IMG/VR virus record: IMGVR_UViG_3300025319_000005
Coordinates: 124,001-188,000 of that record
DNA length: 64,000 nt
DNA from: a virus
Reading direction: 5' to 3' (one strand)
Below, one piece after another: positions 8,223-17,541 of this stretch (its first letter is position 1; the number at the start of each line of letters is the position of its first letter). The notes under the pieces are model-generated. The model worked only from the letters and a program-made list of their open reading frames with translations, was not told the origin of the DNA and ran no database searches. The position numbers were made by a program, and so were the translations under genes.

Positions 8223-9314
8223 TTAATCCTCCAATTTTGACTCCGGTTCTTCTGAATTTCTTTTTTCAATTGCATTTTTAATAGCTTCTATTTGTTTTTT
8301 ACCTAATTCTTCTGGATGGTGACAGATATCTATGCATAAATTTGATAAATCTGTATAATCCAATTGTGCAATGTAATTAATAAATGGCGCAAGGTCATGA
8401 CTTGTAACATCTGCAGTACTTAATAAAGCTCTCCATAATGTAGGTCCAAAAAAGTAATGCCACTGTTCGTGAGAATATTTATCAGCTTCAGCATAAACAT
8501 ATTCTAATTCATATGGAGGTAATTGAGGGATTCCAATTGAAGCAAGGTAATCAACTACTCCTTTTGAAAGTTCGTGAATTAACACTGGAAAATTCATTGC
8601 AGATGCTTTTATGTCCTTTTTTTCAATATCAACTTTATTATGACCCTGAACAACAGGACGACCACCCATCTGCATTGCATCAGCCTGAATCATTTGCCAG
8701 TTCCAATAATTTACAAGTGCAGACAATCTGTTGTATTTTCCTAAAAGCTCCGGATTTATATCATTTAATTTATCAGCAGCAATATAATAAGCTGATGTCC
8801 ATTGATGAATTGCGGCACCATGTACAATAGAATTAAGAATTCTTCTTTTTTCTATTTCAACTTTTAATTCTTCCTTTCTTTCATCACTAATCATTTCTTC
8901 TTCAACGTCACTATCATCAAAATCACCGTCTCCGGCTTCTTCATCTGAATTTTCTAAAAATGCTCTTAAATTAATTGTCTCAGGAACATTATACATTTCC
9001 CGAACAAGGTCTATTGCAATTTCCGTCAATTCTTCTCTGTGAGGAGCTTCAAGTTGTAATAATTCTTGCATTAACATCATTGCATGCATTGGACTTTGTC
9101 CTTCAGCACGTTCAATATATATGCGAGTGCAACGATTAAATTCATCCGCTCCAAGAAATGCCGGATTATAAGAAAAAAATCTATTCTCATTAAATGGAAA
9201 AGTTTTTTCATCAATCATTCTAACTATTCTTGGATTTGGCATATAATTTCCATTTTCCAAATATTCAGCAAACATTAATGTTGCATCTTGTTCTATTTTT
9301 TGTATTTCTGGCAT
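8223..9314 (-). CDS. hypothetical protein, 363 aa, acidic linker
   Basis: Unrecognised protein with an N-terminal helical domain, an acidic stretch around residues 124-145 rich in Asp and Glu, and a C-terminal helical domain containing FPVLIHELSKGVVDYL. HELSKG resembles but does not complete a zinc HExxH motif. The composition suits a virion or assembly protein. No capsid-type leader is present. Confidence 0.65.
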   Translation of the reverse strand: MPEIQKIEQDATLMFAEYLENGNYMPNPRIVRMIDEKTFPFNENRFFSYNPAFLGADEFNRCTRIYIERAEGQSPMHAMMLMQELLQLEAPHREELTEIAIDLVREMYNVPETINLRAFLENSDEEAGDGDFDDSDVEEEMISDERKEELKVEIEKRRILNSIVHGAAIHQWTSAYYIAADKLNDINPELLGKYNRLSALVNYWNWQMIQADAMQMGGRPVVQGHNKVDIEKKDIKASAMNFPVLIHELSKGVVDYLASIGIPQLPPYELEYVYAEADKYSHEQWHYFFGPTLWRALLSTADVTSHDLAPFINYIAQLDYTDLSNLCIDICHHPEELGKKQIEAIKNAIEKRNSEEPESKLED

Positions 9315-9351
9315 GTTTTTTTATTTAAAATTTTATATAACTAATTAATTA

Positions 9352-9498
9352 TCAGGCTTTCGGGCTGGGTTTTGTACTTGGAGACGGTATAGACCATGGA
9401 TCATTACCAGGCTTTGTTCCGGGTTTTGTTGTTGGTTCTGTTGTCGGTTTTGTTACCGGCGGAGCTGTTGTTGGCTCTGGTGAAAAATTGTTTTTCAT
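9352..9498 (-). CDS. small Pro/Thr-rich protein, 48 aa
   Basis: An open frame of 48 codons rich in Thr-Pro-Lys repeats (PTTEPTTKPGTKPG). The bases here are noticeably richer in GC than the flanks, as Pro and Gly codons demand. It could be a flexible linker protein or a surface decoration. No signal peptide is evident. Confidence 0.5.
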   Translation of the reverse strand: MKNNFSPEPTTAPPVTKPTTEPTTKPGTKPGNDPWSIPSPSTKPSPKA

Positions 9499-9547
9499 AT
9501 TGATTGTTTTATTGTTTAAACTGATTTTGTTCGAATAGGTTGCGAAG

Positions 9548-10324
9548 TTAAATAAAATATTTTGGAAACTTGTTAACTAACTTAAGAAAATTATTATACA
9601 TATATTTTTCTCTATATTTTTCTTTATCCGGTATCCTTGAATCAATGTAAATTATATGGTCAAAAAGCCAATTTTCATGAGCAATCCTTATTGTTTCAGT
9701 TGTTCTATGGTCATTATCTGTTAATTTAAATTGGTTTACATGTATAAGTAAACTTTCAAAATCACATTTATATTCATTATCTTTTATGAATTCAAGAGAA
9801 CTGTTAGGCATTTCAGCGAGAAACATATTTTCAACTCTTTTATTGTGTTGCTCTTTATTATGTTGAAATAATTCAAGCTCATTAACCCTTCTTACGTCAG
9901 TAATAACTATTTTTTTATTGTCTCCAATTTTTAATAATGCTCTGTTTGTCCAATAATGCATACCATTTTTTTCCTTCATTAATTCAGCAAACCAAATCAT
10001 ATAAGGTCTTAAAATTTCTTTTATCTCTGAGTTTTTTGGATTAAGAAAATTTACATCTTCAATACTAATTTCAATTCCTTTATCAATTAAATCATTAAAT
10101 ACTTGCGGTCTCATATATTCATCAATATCACCTTTAACAACATCACCAAAAGAAATTCTTTTAAAGCCAAGTTTTTCTACCATTAAATTTCCAAAAGTAT
10201 CTTTCCCCGATTTAGAATATCCACAACATCCAATTATTGTTTTATTTTTTAATAAATCAAAATTTATTTCACCATCTCCAGAAGTAAGTAATTCCCCCGG
10301 AATTTCAATATCAATTTTTTCCAT
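9548..10324 (-). CDS. deoxynucleoside monophosphate kinase-like
   Basis: A P-loop kinase resembling T4 gene 1 dNMP kinase. GCCGYSKSGKDTF forms the nucleotide-binding loop near residue 35, followed by RISFGDVVKGDIDEY. A central IVITDVRR segment fits the catalytic core. I chose the ATG at 10324, since the earlier TTG would only extend into the upstream gene end. It would phosphorylate dNMPs for phage DNA synthesis and lies two genes from thyA, a natural pairing. Confidence 0.7.
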   Translation of the reverse strand: MEKIDIEIPGELLTSGDGEINFDLLKNKTIIGCCGYSKSGKDTFGNLMVEKLGFKRISFGDVVKGDIDEYMRPQVFNDLIDKGIEISIEDVNFLNPKNSEIKEILRPYMIWFAELMKEKNGMHYWTNRALLKIGDNKKIVITDVRRVNELELFQHNKEQHNKRVENMFLAEMPNSSLEFIKDNEYKCDFESLLIHVNQFKLTDNDHRTTETIRIAHENWLFDHIIYIDSRIPDKEKYREKYMYNNFLKLVNKFPKYFI

Positions 10325-10353
10325 ATCCAAATTTAAATATAAAAAACCACAAA

Positions 10354-12561
10354 TCAAAAATCAACAACATTATTATTGTCATTATGTGCAATATTTTGTA
10401 ATTCCTGAACGTTGAAATTAAAATCCAACATTTCGTTTTCTATATGTTTTGCTTGTTGAATTGTTTCTGGCAATTTCAAATCATAACAATTATTATATTC
10501 TTTTATTTCAAAGAATTTTTTAATAAAATCTTTTACTGAGTTAATTATTGTTTCGGTAGCTTTAGCATTATGTTTAGCTTTTAACTGATTAAAAGTATAT
10601 ATTGTTTTTTTTGAACCATCAGAATCAATATTCGAATATTGTATATTTATACTAAGAGTAGCTCTATCCATAGTTTCTAAATCTTCAACAGAATATATTA
10701 CAAAACTTCCTTTTGCAACATTTGCACAATAAGTTTTAACACAATGACTCATTACTGATGATTCTTCATAAAATTTTTCCGGAGTATCAATTAAATTAAA
10801 TTTGATATTATCAAAAATTCCTTCTGTATGTCTGAATTTATCTATGTGAATTTTTAAGTCTTCACTTAATTTTTTATCTGCAATCAACCTAAAAGAAAGA
10901 CTCAAAGAATTATGCATATCAACTAAAGCATCAAAAGTTTTTGATTTTAATATTTCAGTTAATTGAATCTCTACATTTATTAACATAAATATAGTGTCCA
11001 TATACAATTGAAGTATTTTTTCAAAATTAGCATCAGAGGTATGAAAGATTTTTAAAATATGGCAAAAATGTTTGTGGGTTATTTTAAAATGTCCTATTCT
11101 GTTAATGCTTTGATTATACATATTTTGCACACAAACAATAAAGTCGTAAGCATCTTTTATATTATTATTTAATATTATTTTGTCAACTGTTTCAATTTCG
11201 TCAAAAGCAGAATTGTTATGTAAGAATCCATAAAACACTTGAGCAACTTCATCAAAATTTCTTTCTAAAAATAAGTCTACATAAAATTTTCTAAATTGTA
11301 TATTTTTCAATCTCAATTTAATATCTTTATATATTGGAACCCTTGTGTCAACCTGTACTGTCGGATGAGTTGTTATTGAAAATAATAAATCTTTTTTTTG
11401 GGGATGAGCTTTTAATTTTCTCTTTCTTTTTTTCTCTTCTGTTTTTATGTATTTAATTATTTTTGTATGTTTCGAAAATTCAGAAGTTACTTTACTTTTA
11501 AACATAGTTTCCAAAATTGTTTTTGGATTGGTTGGATTTTTCTTTTTTAAGTTTGTCAAAGAACACACAAAAGAAGAATTTGTTAATAAATTAAGAAATT
11601 TATCCGGACCATAAGTAAGAATTAATGTCACGATGGGCTGATAAACTGAAAGTGACAACATTATACATAATCTTCTTTTTAAATATTGTATCCAAATATA
11701 TCTGCTTGTAGACATATTTCCATTATAGTTACTGAGCGATTCTGGCTTATAATGACAATTATTTAAAAAAGATTCTTCACCACAATTAGTTGGAGAGCTA
11801 CTTAAATTTCTAAATAAAGAATTCAAATACATTTCATCACGCTCTTTTTCTAATATTAAATTTATTCTATTAACATCCCTCTGGTCACATTTTGATTCTA
11901 CTAGTTCACAAAATTTTATTAAAGGTTTTATTACCTGTCTTTCAAAAAGTCCTTGCGAAATTACATTTTCATATAATGCATTTAATGTCATATTGTTAAC
12001 TATTGAAGAACAATGTTTAACAAGAAATCTAAACGGCACTGTAATTATTTTTTCCTTAATTTTTATCTTTATGGTATCGCTTTTTTTAGAAAGGTATAAT
12101 GAACGATTACTAATATTCCTAAAAATCAATTTTTTTGTTGTAACAGAGACAAACACTATAGTTGCAAAAGAATATAAAGCATAAAAATTTTCTTTTTCAA
12201 CTACACCAAATCTTTTTGATGTAACATTTCCTTCTATTTCTTTAGAGTAAATTAACTTTACACCGGAAAGGGATTTGTACTCTTTACTGCAACTATTGCA
12301 AATTGTTTTTTGACTTGAAATTATTTTACCGTATCCATTTCTACTTATTGCTTCAAAAGGAATTTCAGTCATTTGACCACAAGTACAATATAAAGCCCAT
12401 CTTTTATTGGAATAATTGTTTTGAAAATGGCTGAATTCTTTTTTTACATTTGTTTCTGGTGTGCTTTCCACGTCATCAAAAGACGGATTAGAAGAATCGT
12501 TATATTGTGGAGTCCTAACTAAATCAAATATAAGAGCAAGATATGGATTTTTTTCTTTCAA
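10354..12561 (-). CDS. PcfJ-like protein with zinc ribbon
   Basis: A 735-residue protein. Near residue 60-100 a zinc ribbon is visible (CTCGQ, later CNSC). The C-terminal region carries MSHCVKTY followed by KGSFVIYSVED and a beta-strand pair, the core pattern of PcfJ-like domains. The middle is long and helical. It is a paralogue in layout of the 703-residue protein at 38462, and a shorter relative lies at 26452. PcfJ function is unknown; the pattern suggests a nucleic-acid related enzyme. It ends 29 bases upstream of the kinase start. Confidence 0.65.
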   Translation of the reverse strand: MKEKNPYLALIFDLVRTPQYNDSSNPSFDDVESTPETNVKKEFSHFQNNYSNKRWALYCTCGQMTEIPFEAISRNGYGKIISSQKTICNSCSKEYKSLSGVKLIYSKEIEGNVTSKRFGVVEKENFYALYSFATIVFVSVTTKKLIFRNISNRSLYLSKKSDTIKIKIKEKIITVPFRFLVKHCSSIVNNMTLNALYENVISQGLFERQVIKPLIKFCELVESKCDQRDVNRINLILEKERDEMYLNSLFRNLSSSPTNCGEESFLNNCHYKPESLSNYNGNMSTSRYIWIQYLKRRLCIMLSLSVYQPIVTLILTYGPDKFLNLLTNSSFVCSLTNLKKKNPTNPKTILETMFKSKVTSEFSKHTKIIKYIKTEEKKRKRKLKAHPQKKDLLFSITTHPTVQVDTRVPIYKDIKLRLKNIQFRKFYVDLFLERNFDEVAQVFYGFLHNNSAFDEIETVDKIILNNNIKDAYDFIVCVQNMYNQSINRIGHFKITHKHFCHILKIFHTSDANFEKILQLYMDTIFMLINVEIQLTEILKSKTFDALVDMHNSLSLSFRLIADKKLSEDLKIHIDKFRHTEGIFDNIKFNLIDTPEKFYEESSVMSHCVKTYCANVAKGSFVIYSVEDLETMDRATLSINIQYSNIDSDGSKKTIYTFNQLKAKHNAKATETIINSVKDFIKKFFEIKEYNNCYDLKLPETIQQAKHIENEMLDFNFNVQELQNIAHNDNNNVVDF

Positions 12562-12566
12562 AATGA

Positions 12567-13679
12567 CTAATTACTTAATGGAAAATGAATTTTTGGATGC
12601 GATTTATAATTTTCTAAAGTAATATCTTCTAAGGCATATTCAGAAATGTCATTAACTATTTTATCAGATATTTTAACTATTGGTAACTCATATGACTCTC
12701 TTAACAATTGTTCATTAACTCCATCAATTTGATTTAAATAAATGTGACAATCACCTAAGTTTCCTATTATCTCATATGGAATCATACTTACTTGTTTGGC
12801 AATCATACTTAAAAGAAGAGAATAGCTGCTGATATTATATGGTAAACCAAGTGCCGTATCAATGCTTCTTTGATTCCAACTTAATGAAATTGCTCGTTTC
12901 GGAATGTTTTGTTGATCTAATTCAAAATCTTTCCAATTATTTTTCCCACCTTTGTCACTGCCACCATAACCCAAATTTTTATCAAACCACTTATTTCTTT
13001 CTTCTGTGGTTAATTCTCTTGTCCAACATTGGAATCCATAATGACAAGGAGGTAAAACACATTTATCTAAAGTTCCTGGATTCCAAGCACTAACCATTAA
13101 TCTTCTACTATCTGGATTGGCTTTTAAGTCATTTATAAGATTCGATATTTGATCTACGAAACCAATTTTTGCTTGGATGCCTTTTTCTGTTTTTTCATAT
13201 TCTGTAAAAGTCCACTTCCTCCATTGTTTACCATAAATTTCGCCTAAATTTCCCCATTTTTCAGAAAATCCTTCTTCGTTTTTTATTTTATCAATAAATT
13301 CTTCTTTTGATTCGTACCTTAATGGAGCTGGATTAAATTCTGGTGAATATTTTTTTGCTTCTTTGGTGGCATAATCATATAACATTTTCTTTTCTTTTTC
13401 AAATGCTTTATATGCGTCCCCATCCCAAATATGACAGTTGTTATCAACTAAATATTTTATGTTTGTATCTCCTTTTAAAAACCAAAGTAATTCAGTTACT
13501 ATTGTTTTAAATGCCATTTTTTTGGTAGTAAGTAAAGGAAAACCGGTAGACAATTTATGACGTATTTCTCGACTAAATACACTTAAAGTTCCAGTTCCTG
13601 TTCTATCAGATTTTTTAGTACCATTTTCAAGAATATCTTTAAGTAAATTTTGATAATCTAAATCTAATTTATTTGCCAT
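12567..13679 (-). CDS. thyA: thymidylate synthase
   Basis: Classical ThyA that methylates dUMP to dTMP with methylenetetrahydrofolate. The N-terminus has DRTGTGT and FPLLTTKK, the catalytic loop is LPPCHYGFQCW, and the C-terminal half carries RSIDTALGLPYN and GDCHIYLNQ. At 370 residues it is longer than the usual 265-ish because of two insertions, near residues 90-130 and after the catalytic Cys. The start ATG lies about 15 bases after a TACTTTTG box. Supplies dTMP for an AT-rich genome. Confidence 0.95.
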   Translation of the reverse strand: MANKLDLDYQNLLKDILENGTKKSDRTGTGTLSVFSREIRHKLSTGFPLLTTKKMAFKTIVTELLWFLKGDTNIKYLVDNNCHIWDGDAYKAFEKEKKMLYDYATKEAKKYSPEFNPAPLRYESKEEFIDKIKNEEGFSEKWGNLGEIYGKQWRKWTFTEYEKTEKGIQAKIGFVDQISNLINDLKANPDSRRLMVSAWNPGTLDKCVLPPCHYGFQCWTRELTTEERNKWFDKNLGYGGSDKGGKNNWKDFELDQQNIPKRAISLSWNQRSIDTALGLPYNISSYSLLLSMIAKQVSMIPYEIIGNLGDCHIYLNQIDGVNEQLLRESYELPIVKISDKIVNDISEYALEDITLENYKSHPKIHFPLSN

Positions 13680-13751
13680 AATTATTTTTTATACAAAAGT
13701 AGTAAAAATTTCAATACTATTTAATGTAACATACAATATTTTTCAACAAAA

Positions 13752-15149
13752 ATGCCGTCAAAAAATAAAAAACAGTTAAATTTTTTCTTATTAGTTAAAG
13801 CCTATAAAGAATCTGGAGAAAATGGCGTTTTTCGTCAATTAAAACATCTTGAAGGATATAAACCAAGACTTACTCCAACTTATATGAACAAGTTGATTAA
13901 AACAGCTGAAAGTATTGCTGATTCAGATTTAATAGATATGACTTCTGGAGTAGAAGGAGAAAACCCATTAGGCGATACAAGAAATTTAAAAGTAGGCTAC
14001 TGGGCATTATTTACAGGAAAATACAAACCAGCCGGCTCAAAAGATGAAATTCCAAAAGAAGGAGAATTTATAGCCCAAATAAAAAAAGTAGATAACGCGA
14101 AAGGTTTGGTTGAATTTAATCAAAAAGGTTTTAGAAATAAGTATGGAAATACTATTTTCATACCAAGAAGAGCTGTGGTCATCAATCAAGAATTTCAATA
14201 TTTGGATTATGCTTTATTTGACAATGTAATACGTACCGGTAAAAACCCTCAAGAACTTGCGAAGCCAAAAGAAAATATGGAAGAGTCAATTGAACTTAAA
14301 AGCAAATCACATAAGGGCAATAGATTATTTGATATGCTTAAAACTGCAAAGTTTCAACATTATGATTCTCCAAAAGGAGAATTATCTACATTAAATCATG
14401 GAGAAGAAGATAGAAAAAGAATAGTTTCAAAACTAGGCAAAGCTGATAAAAAAACTTATAGAGAATGGATTAAAACTCCAGAAGGAAAAGAATCTTTGGA
14501 AAGGTTTGAGGATTTTACATCACCCTTATTTAAAAAGAATAAAATTGAAGAATCAGTAAGAAAAATGGTAAGGAAGTTGTTGCGAGAAAACTTATCAGGA
14601 GAAAATTTGATACCAGATGATATAATTGATAGCTTTTACAATAGAATAAAGAAAATATTAGACGCTGGAGCTGATAAAAAACATCCCTCAGTAGAACGAG
14701 AATTAAACAGAATCAAAATGTTGAATGCAGATGTTATACCTGAAAAGATAAAAGCTCTTTTAACAGAAGAAATCGAAAATAATAATATTGATTTATCGAA
14801 TTATAATGGCTGGGAAAAACAATCAGAATGGTTTGGAAATCCTTCATTAGGCTTAGAAAGTTATAAAAAGATATTTCAAAATCCATTTAACAACAAAATG
14901 GTTCCTGTTTTTATATACGGCAAAGAAGGAGAAGGAAAAGATAAACCAATTTTGGGCGGTACTGATGAAAAAGGAAACAGGGTTTTGTCAGGCGAAAAAT
15001 TCGATGCTTCAGATTGGCATTTTGTAGTGCATGCCGGAGCTAATAGTCAATATTCTTATTCTGGAGGATTTTATCCAGAAACCCCAACTTTAAAACAAGC
15101 TATGGATATTGTGGATGAGAAATATAAAAACAAAAAACTTATTCATTAA
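13752..15149 (+). CDS. virion-type protein with internal cleavage leader
   Basis: A 465-residue protein of unknown family. It starts MPSKNKKQLNFF, a style seen in small phage proteins, then a beta-rich domain. At residues about 270-285 it contains EESVRKMVRKLLREN, which looks just like the N-terminal leaders of other packaged proteins here and ends in a prohead-protease-like site. The C-terminal half (GWEKQSEWFGNP onwards) would be released as a separate product. A CTATTTAAT box precedes the gene. Confidence 0.65.
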   Translation: MPSKNKKQLNFFLLVKAYKESGENGVFRQLKHLEGYKPRLTPTYMNKLIKTAESIADSDLIDMTSGVEGENPLGDTRNLKVGYWALFTGKYKPAGSKDEIPKEGEFIAQIKKVDNAKGLVEFNQKGFRNKYGNTIFIPRRAVVINQEFQYLDYALFDNVIRTGKNPQELAKPKENMEESIELKSKSHKGNRLFDMLKTAKFQHYDSPKGELSTLNHGEEDRKRIVSKLGKADKKTYREWIKTPEGKESLERFEDFTSPLFKKNKIEESVRKMVRKLLRENLSGENLIPDDIIDSFYNRIKKILDAGADKKHPSVERELNRIKMLNADVIPEKIKALLTEEIENNNIDLSNYNGWEKQSEWFGNPSLGLESYKKIFQNPFNNKMVPVFIYGKEGEGKDKPILGGTDEKGNRVLSGEKFDASDWHFVVHAGANSQYSYSGGFYPETPTLKQAMDIVDEKYKNKKLIH

Positions 15150-15296
15150 ATTCTTGTGATATTCAATCACATATTTTAATTTTTTCAAAATATATCATGA
15201 ATCTTTTAAAATTTCATTCGTGAATAAAAATATATTACTTTCAGTATGTTTGCCTTAAAAGTTTTTTATTGCATATTTATAGTAAACATACTTAAA

Positions 15297-15992
15297 ATGA
15301 AAACAGAAACAGAAAAAACAGAAGAGAAACAAAAAATCAAAGAATTGGTTGATAAGGGTTTAAAAAATAAAGAAATTGGGAAAATATTAGGAATGAAATA
15401 TCGTACAGTTTGTTTTAAGTTAAGAGAATATAAATTAATTAGATATTCTAAACCGCAAATTTCTCAAGAAAAAATAGATGAAATGATTAGATTATATAAT
15501 GAAGGATATAATTGTACCGAAATTTGTGAAAAAATAAATATAAGTAAAATTACAATTTCATTTATACTAAAGGAGAACGGAATCAAAATAGTTAAACGAA
15601 GTGCTGATAGTAAACCAGAATTAAGATTATTAAGAGGTGAAAAATGTATAATTTGCGATAGAAACCTTGGACCATATGTTACAATATGTAGCACTTGTGT
15701 TTCTCAAGTTAGAAGGTATAAAATAAAGAAAAAAATGTTTGATTTTAAAGGTGGCAAATGTGAAGATTGTGGAGATGATAGTTTATGTGTGGATATTTAT
15801 GATTTTCATCATTTAGATCCAGATGAAAAGGATTTTAATTTATCAAAAGTTTTAATAGACGGAAAATCTTGGGATGATATAGAAAAAGAATTAAAAAAAT
15901 GCGCCTTACTCTGTTCTAATTGTCACAGAATTAGACATTCTGTTGAAAGAAAAAGTGAAAAATTTTGGAAATATATAAAATTAATTTCTTAA
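15297..15992 (+). CDS. HNH homing endonuclease with helix-turn-helix repeats
   Basis: From the ATG at 15297 the product starts with two helix-turn-helix modules (NKEIGKILGMKYRTV and NCTEICEKINISKIT), then a CxxC pair near residue 110, and an HNH core with CEDCGDD, DFHHLDPDEKDF and CSNCHRIRH. Zinc-dependent free-standing homing endonuclease, similar in plan to the one at 59475. It sits directly upstream of the atypical tRNA-Phe cluster. Confidence 0.85.
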   Translation: MKTETEKTEEKQKIKELVDKGLKNKEIGKILGMKYRTVCFKLREYKLIRYSKPQISQEKIDEMIRLYNEGYNCTEICEKINISKITISFILKENGIKIVKRSADSKPELRLLRGEKCIICDRNLGPYVTICSTCVSQVRRYKIKKKMFDFKGGKCEDCGDDSLCVDIYDFHHLDPDEKDFNLSKVLIDGKSWDDIEKELKKCALLCSNCHRIRHSVERKSEKFWKYIKLIS

Positions 15993-15999
15993 AAAGAAA

Positions 16000-16028
16000 A
16001 GCTCCAGTAAAACAATTACTGGAGCTTT
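16000..16028. terminator. bidirectional intrinsic terminator
   Basis: GCTCCAGTAA pairs with TTACTGGAGC around a five-base loop, with T-rich sequence on both strands. It ends the HNH gene on the plus strand and the tRNA-like cluster on the minus strand. Confidence 0.75.
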
Positions 16029-16033
16029 CACTG

Positions 16034-16150
16034 TGTTGATGGGGGGGATCGAACCAACCCGACTCATTTGCTTTCAGGAAATTGCTCTCACTTACTCCTT
16101 GCGAAGTAAAGGATTTGTCTTGCGAAAAACCACCACTGAGCTACATCAAC
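16034..16150 (-). tRNA. tRNA-Phe(GAA)-like with ~42-nt D-loop insertion
   Basis: Acceptor strands GTTGATG and CATCAAC pair perfectly, with A73. U8-A9, D-stem GCTC/GAGC and D-loop AGTGGT are standard. The D-loop is interrupted by about 42 extra bases containing two copies of TTCGCAAG. The anticodon loop CTGAAAG reads GAA. The T-loop TTCGATC is normal but its stem is imperfect, and anticodon pair 31-39 is C-C. It may be an interrupted or decaying tRNA-Phe; total length is 117. Confidence 0.5.
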
Positions 16151-16173
16151 ATATTATTAAAGAACTAATTTTG

Positions 16174-16250
16174 TGTCGATTAGAGACTACAAGTCCTCTC
16201 TTTTCTGGTTGTTCACACCAGCACTTTACGTGTACATAAGTTAAATCGAC
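16174..16250 (-). tRNA. atypical tRNA-Phe(GAA), degenerate D- and T-loops
   Basis: Acceptor GTCGATT/AATCGAC, A73, U8-A9, D-stem ACTT/AAGT, anticodon stem CTGGT/ACCAG with loop GTGAACA (U33, anticodon GAA). The D-loop lacks GG and the T-arm loop lacks TTC, so the normal elbow contacts are missing. A near copy follows at 16256 with compensating changes in both stems, which supports a real folded RNA. C37 instead of a purine is unusual. Confidence 0.6.
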
Positions 16251-16255
16251 ATATG

Positions 16256-16332
16256 TGTTGGTGAGAGACTACAAATCCGCTCTTATTCGGCTGTTCACAC
16301 CGATACTTTATATGTGTATAAGTTACACCAAC
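16256..16332 (-). tRNA. atypical tRNA-Phe(GAA), second copy
   Basis: Acceptor GTTGGTG/CACCAAC, A73, D-stem ACTT/AAGT, anticodon stem TCGGT/GCCGA, loop GTGAACA (anticodon GAA). T-arm again has TTGTAGTCTCT in place of a normal loop. Differences from the copy at 16174 are mostly paired changes in stems. The same 77-base length. No CCA is encoded. Confidence 0.6.
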
Positions 16333-16431
16333 ATATTTTATTTAAAAGAACTAAATCGTTTCAATTATTTAACGATACAAAGATAATAATATTTAAAACT
16401 TAAAACCAAATATTTTATAATAAAAATTTAC

Positions 16432-16439
16432 CTATTTAT
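16432..16439 (+). promoter_or_regulatory. candidate late promoter box CTATTTAT
   Basis: CTATTTAT lies 31 bases upstream of a gene with a capsid-type leader. The same box, on the coding strand, precedes many other genes with such leaders. Confidence 0.4.
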
Positions 16440-16469
16440 TAAAAAGTTATTAACAATTCAAATACTACA

Positions 16470-17009
16470 ATGACTACAGAGGAAAAAAAATTAAGAATAG
16501 CTATAAGAAAATCATTAATGGAAATGGAAAACGTTTCTGAAAGCGATATTTTAACAAGAGCTGGAGTTAACTGGCAAGAGATGAAGCCTAAATTTTTAAA
16601 AACAGTTAAATGTCTTGTTTCAAAAATAGATGACGATAAATATAACGATGCAGAAGATTTAATAGGTAAAGCTATTGGTATGCTTAAAATTTGGAAAGCA
16701 AAAATGAAAAAAGGAATAGGAATGGTTGATAGAACTTCGAATACTGAGACGTTGGATGAAATTGATATTACGGAAACTTTTGGTGGGAAATATGCTCTAG
16801 GAACTGGATATAAAAAAGATGAAATTGGCGATAAAAAATATCAAGGAAAACTTATTGATTATATTCTTTATAATCAAGGAAGAAACACAGACCAAAGAGA
16901 GCCGACTGATAGAAAAATGTATTGCGGATATGATTTAGAACAATTATCTAATAAGGATTTACAAAAAATAAAGGATAACATGGAACATCCAAGAGGAAGA
17001 TACTGGTAA
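16470..17009 (+). CDS. hypothetical protein with capsid-type leader
   Basis: A 179-residue protein starting with an amphipathic stretch (KKLRIAIRKSLMEMENVSE) that fits the leader pattern with a possible cut after LME or VSE. The body is charged, and its C-terminus has aromatic and Arg residues. No family recognised. Confidence 0.6.
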   Translation: MTTEEKKLRIAIRKSLMEMENVSESDILTRAGVNWQEMKPKFLKTVKCLVSKIDDDKYNDAEDLIGKAIGMLKIWKAKMKKGIGMVDRTSNTETLDEIDITETFGGKYALGTGYKKDEIGDKKYQGKLIDYILYNQGRNTDQREPTDRKMYCGYDLEQLSNKDLQKIKDNMEHPRGRYW

Positions 17010-17054
17010 TTAAAGAGTTGCAGTAAAATCCTTCCAATCTTTTTCTGATTTAAT

Positions 17055-17504
17055 CTAATCATAATTACATCCAAAAAAGGTTTCATTCGTTAATACATTA
17101 CTTGTAAGTCCTGCTTCGGAAGTTACAACTACAGAGCTTTGTATTTCTCCTTTAACCCACATTTTAAAGATGTTATTATCCTCTTTATATTTATCTCTTT
17201 GTGATTTTATATCAAATCCGTAGTCTGCGTGTAGTCCAATAAAAACTCCTTTATTTTGATTGCCGATTTTTTCTACCAGCACTTCTGGCTTTACTAAATA
17301 ATATAAACATTCTAAAGCTTCTTCGCTGTGTGCTGTCGAGGATTTCTTGCTAATAAATCTTTCATCAAATTTTCCTAATTTAGAAATTAGCTCTTCGACT
17401 TTTGACCTGTTGTTTTTAATAACTTTCAGTTCTTCTTCTAAATGAATTGTATTAAAACTAATACCAAATAGTGTTGTTGTTTCTTCGAATTCTTCAATAT
17501 CCAT
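17055..17504 (-). CDS. hypothetical protein, 149 aa
   Basis: Unrecognised protein. The N-terminal half is helical and charged, the C-terminal half beta-rich (GVFIGLHADYGFDI, SSVVVTSEAGL). No leader. It converges on the gene at 16470 with a 45-base gap. Confidence 0.55.
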   Translation of the reverse strand: MDIEEFEETTTLFGISFNTIHLEEELKVIKNNRSKVEELISKLGKFDERFISKKSSTAHSEEALECLYYLVKPEVLVEKIGNQNKGVFIGLHADYGFDIKSQRDKYKEDNNIFKMWVKGEIQSSVVVTSEAGLTSNVLTNETFFGCNYD

Positions 17505-17541
17505 ATGACAAATCTAATATAAACAAATCTAAAATAAAGAT

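Noticed and set aside
8513-8830. Plus-strand 105-codon frame
   Set aside because: Shadow of the 363-residue gene on the other strand.
16033-16239. Plus-strand frame through the tRNA-Phe-like cluster
   Set aside because: Antisense to structured RNAs with covarying stems.
16174-16250. tRNA on the plus strand
   Set aside because: Plus-strand reading gives G33 in the anticodon loop and an 11-base T-loop; the minus strand gives U8, U33 and a proper D-arm.
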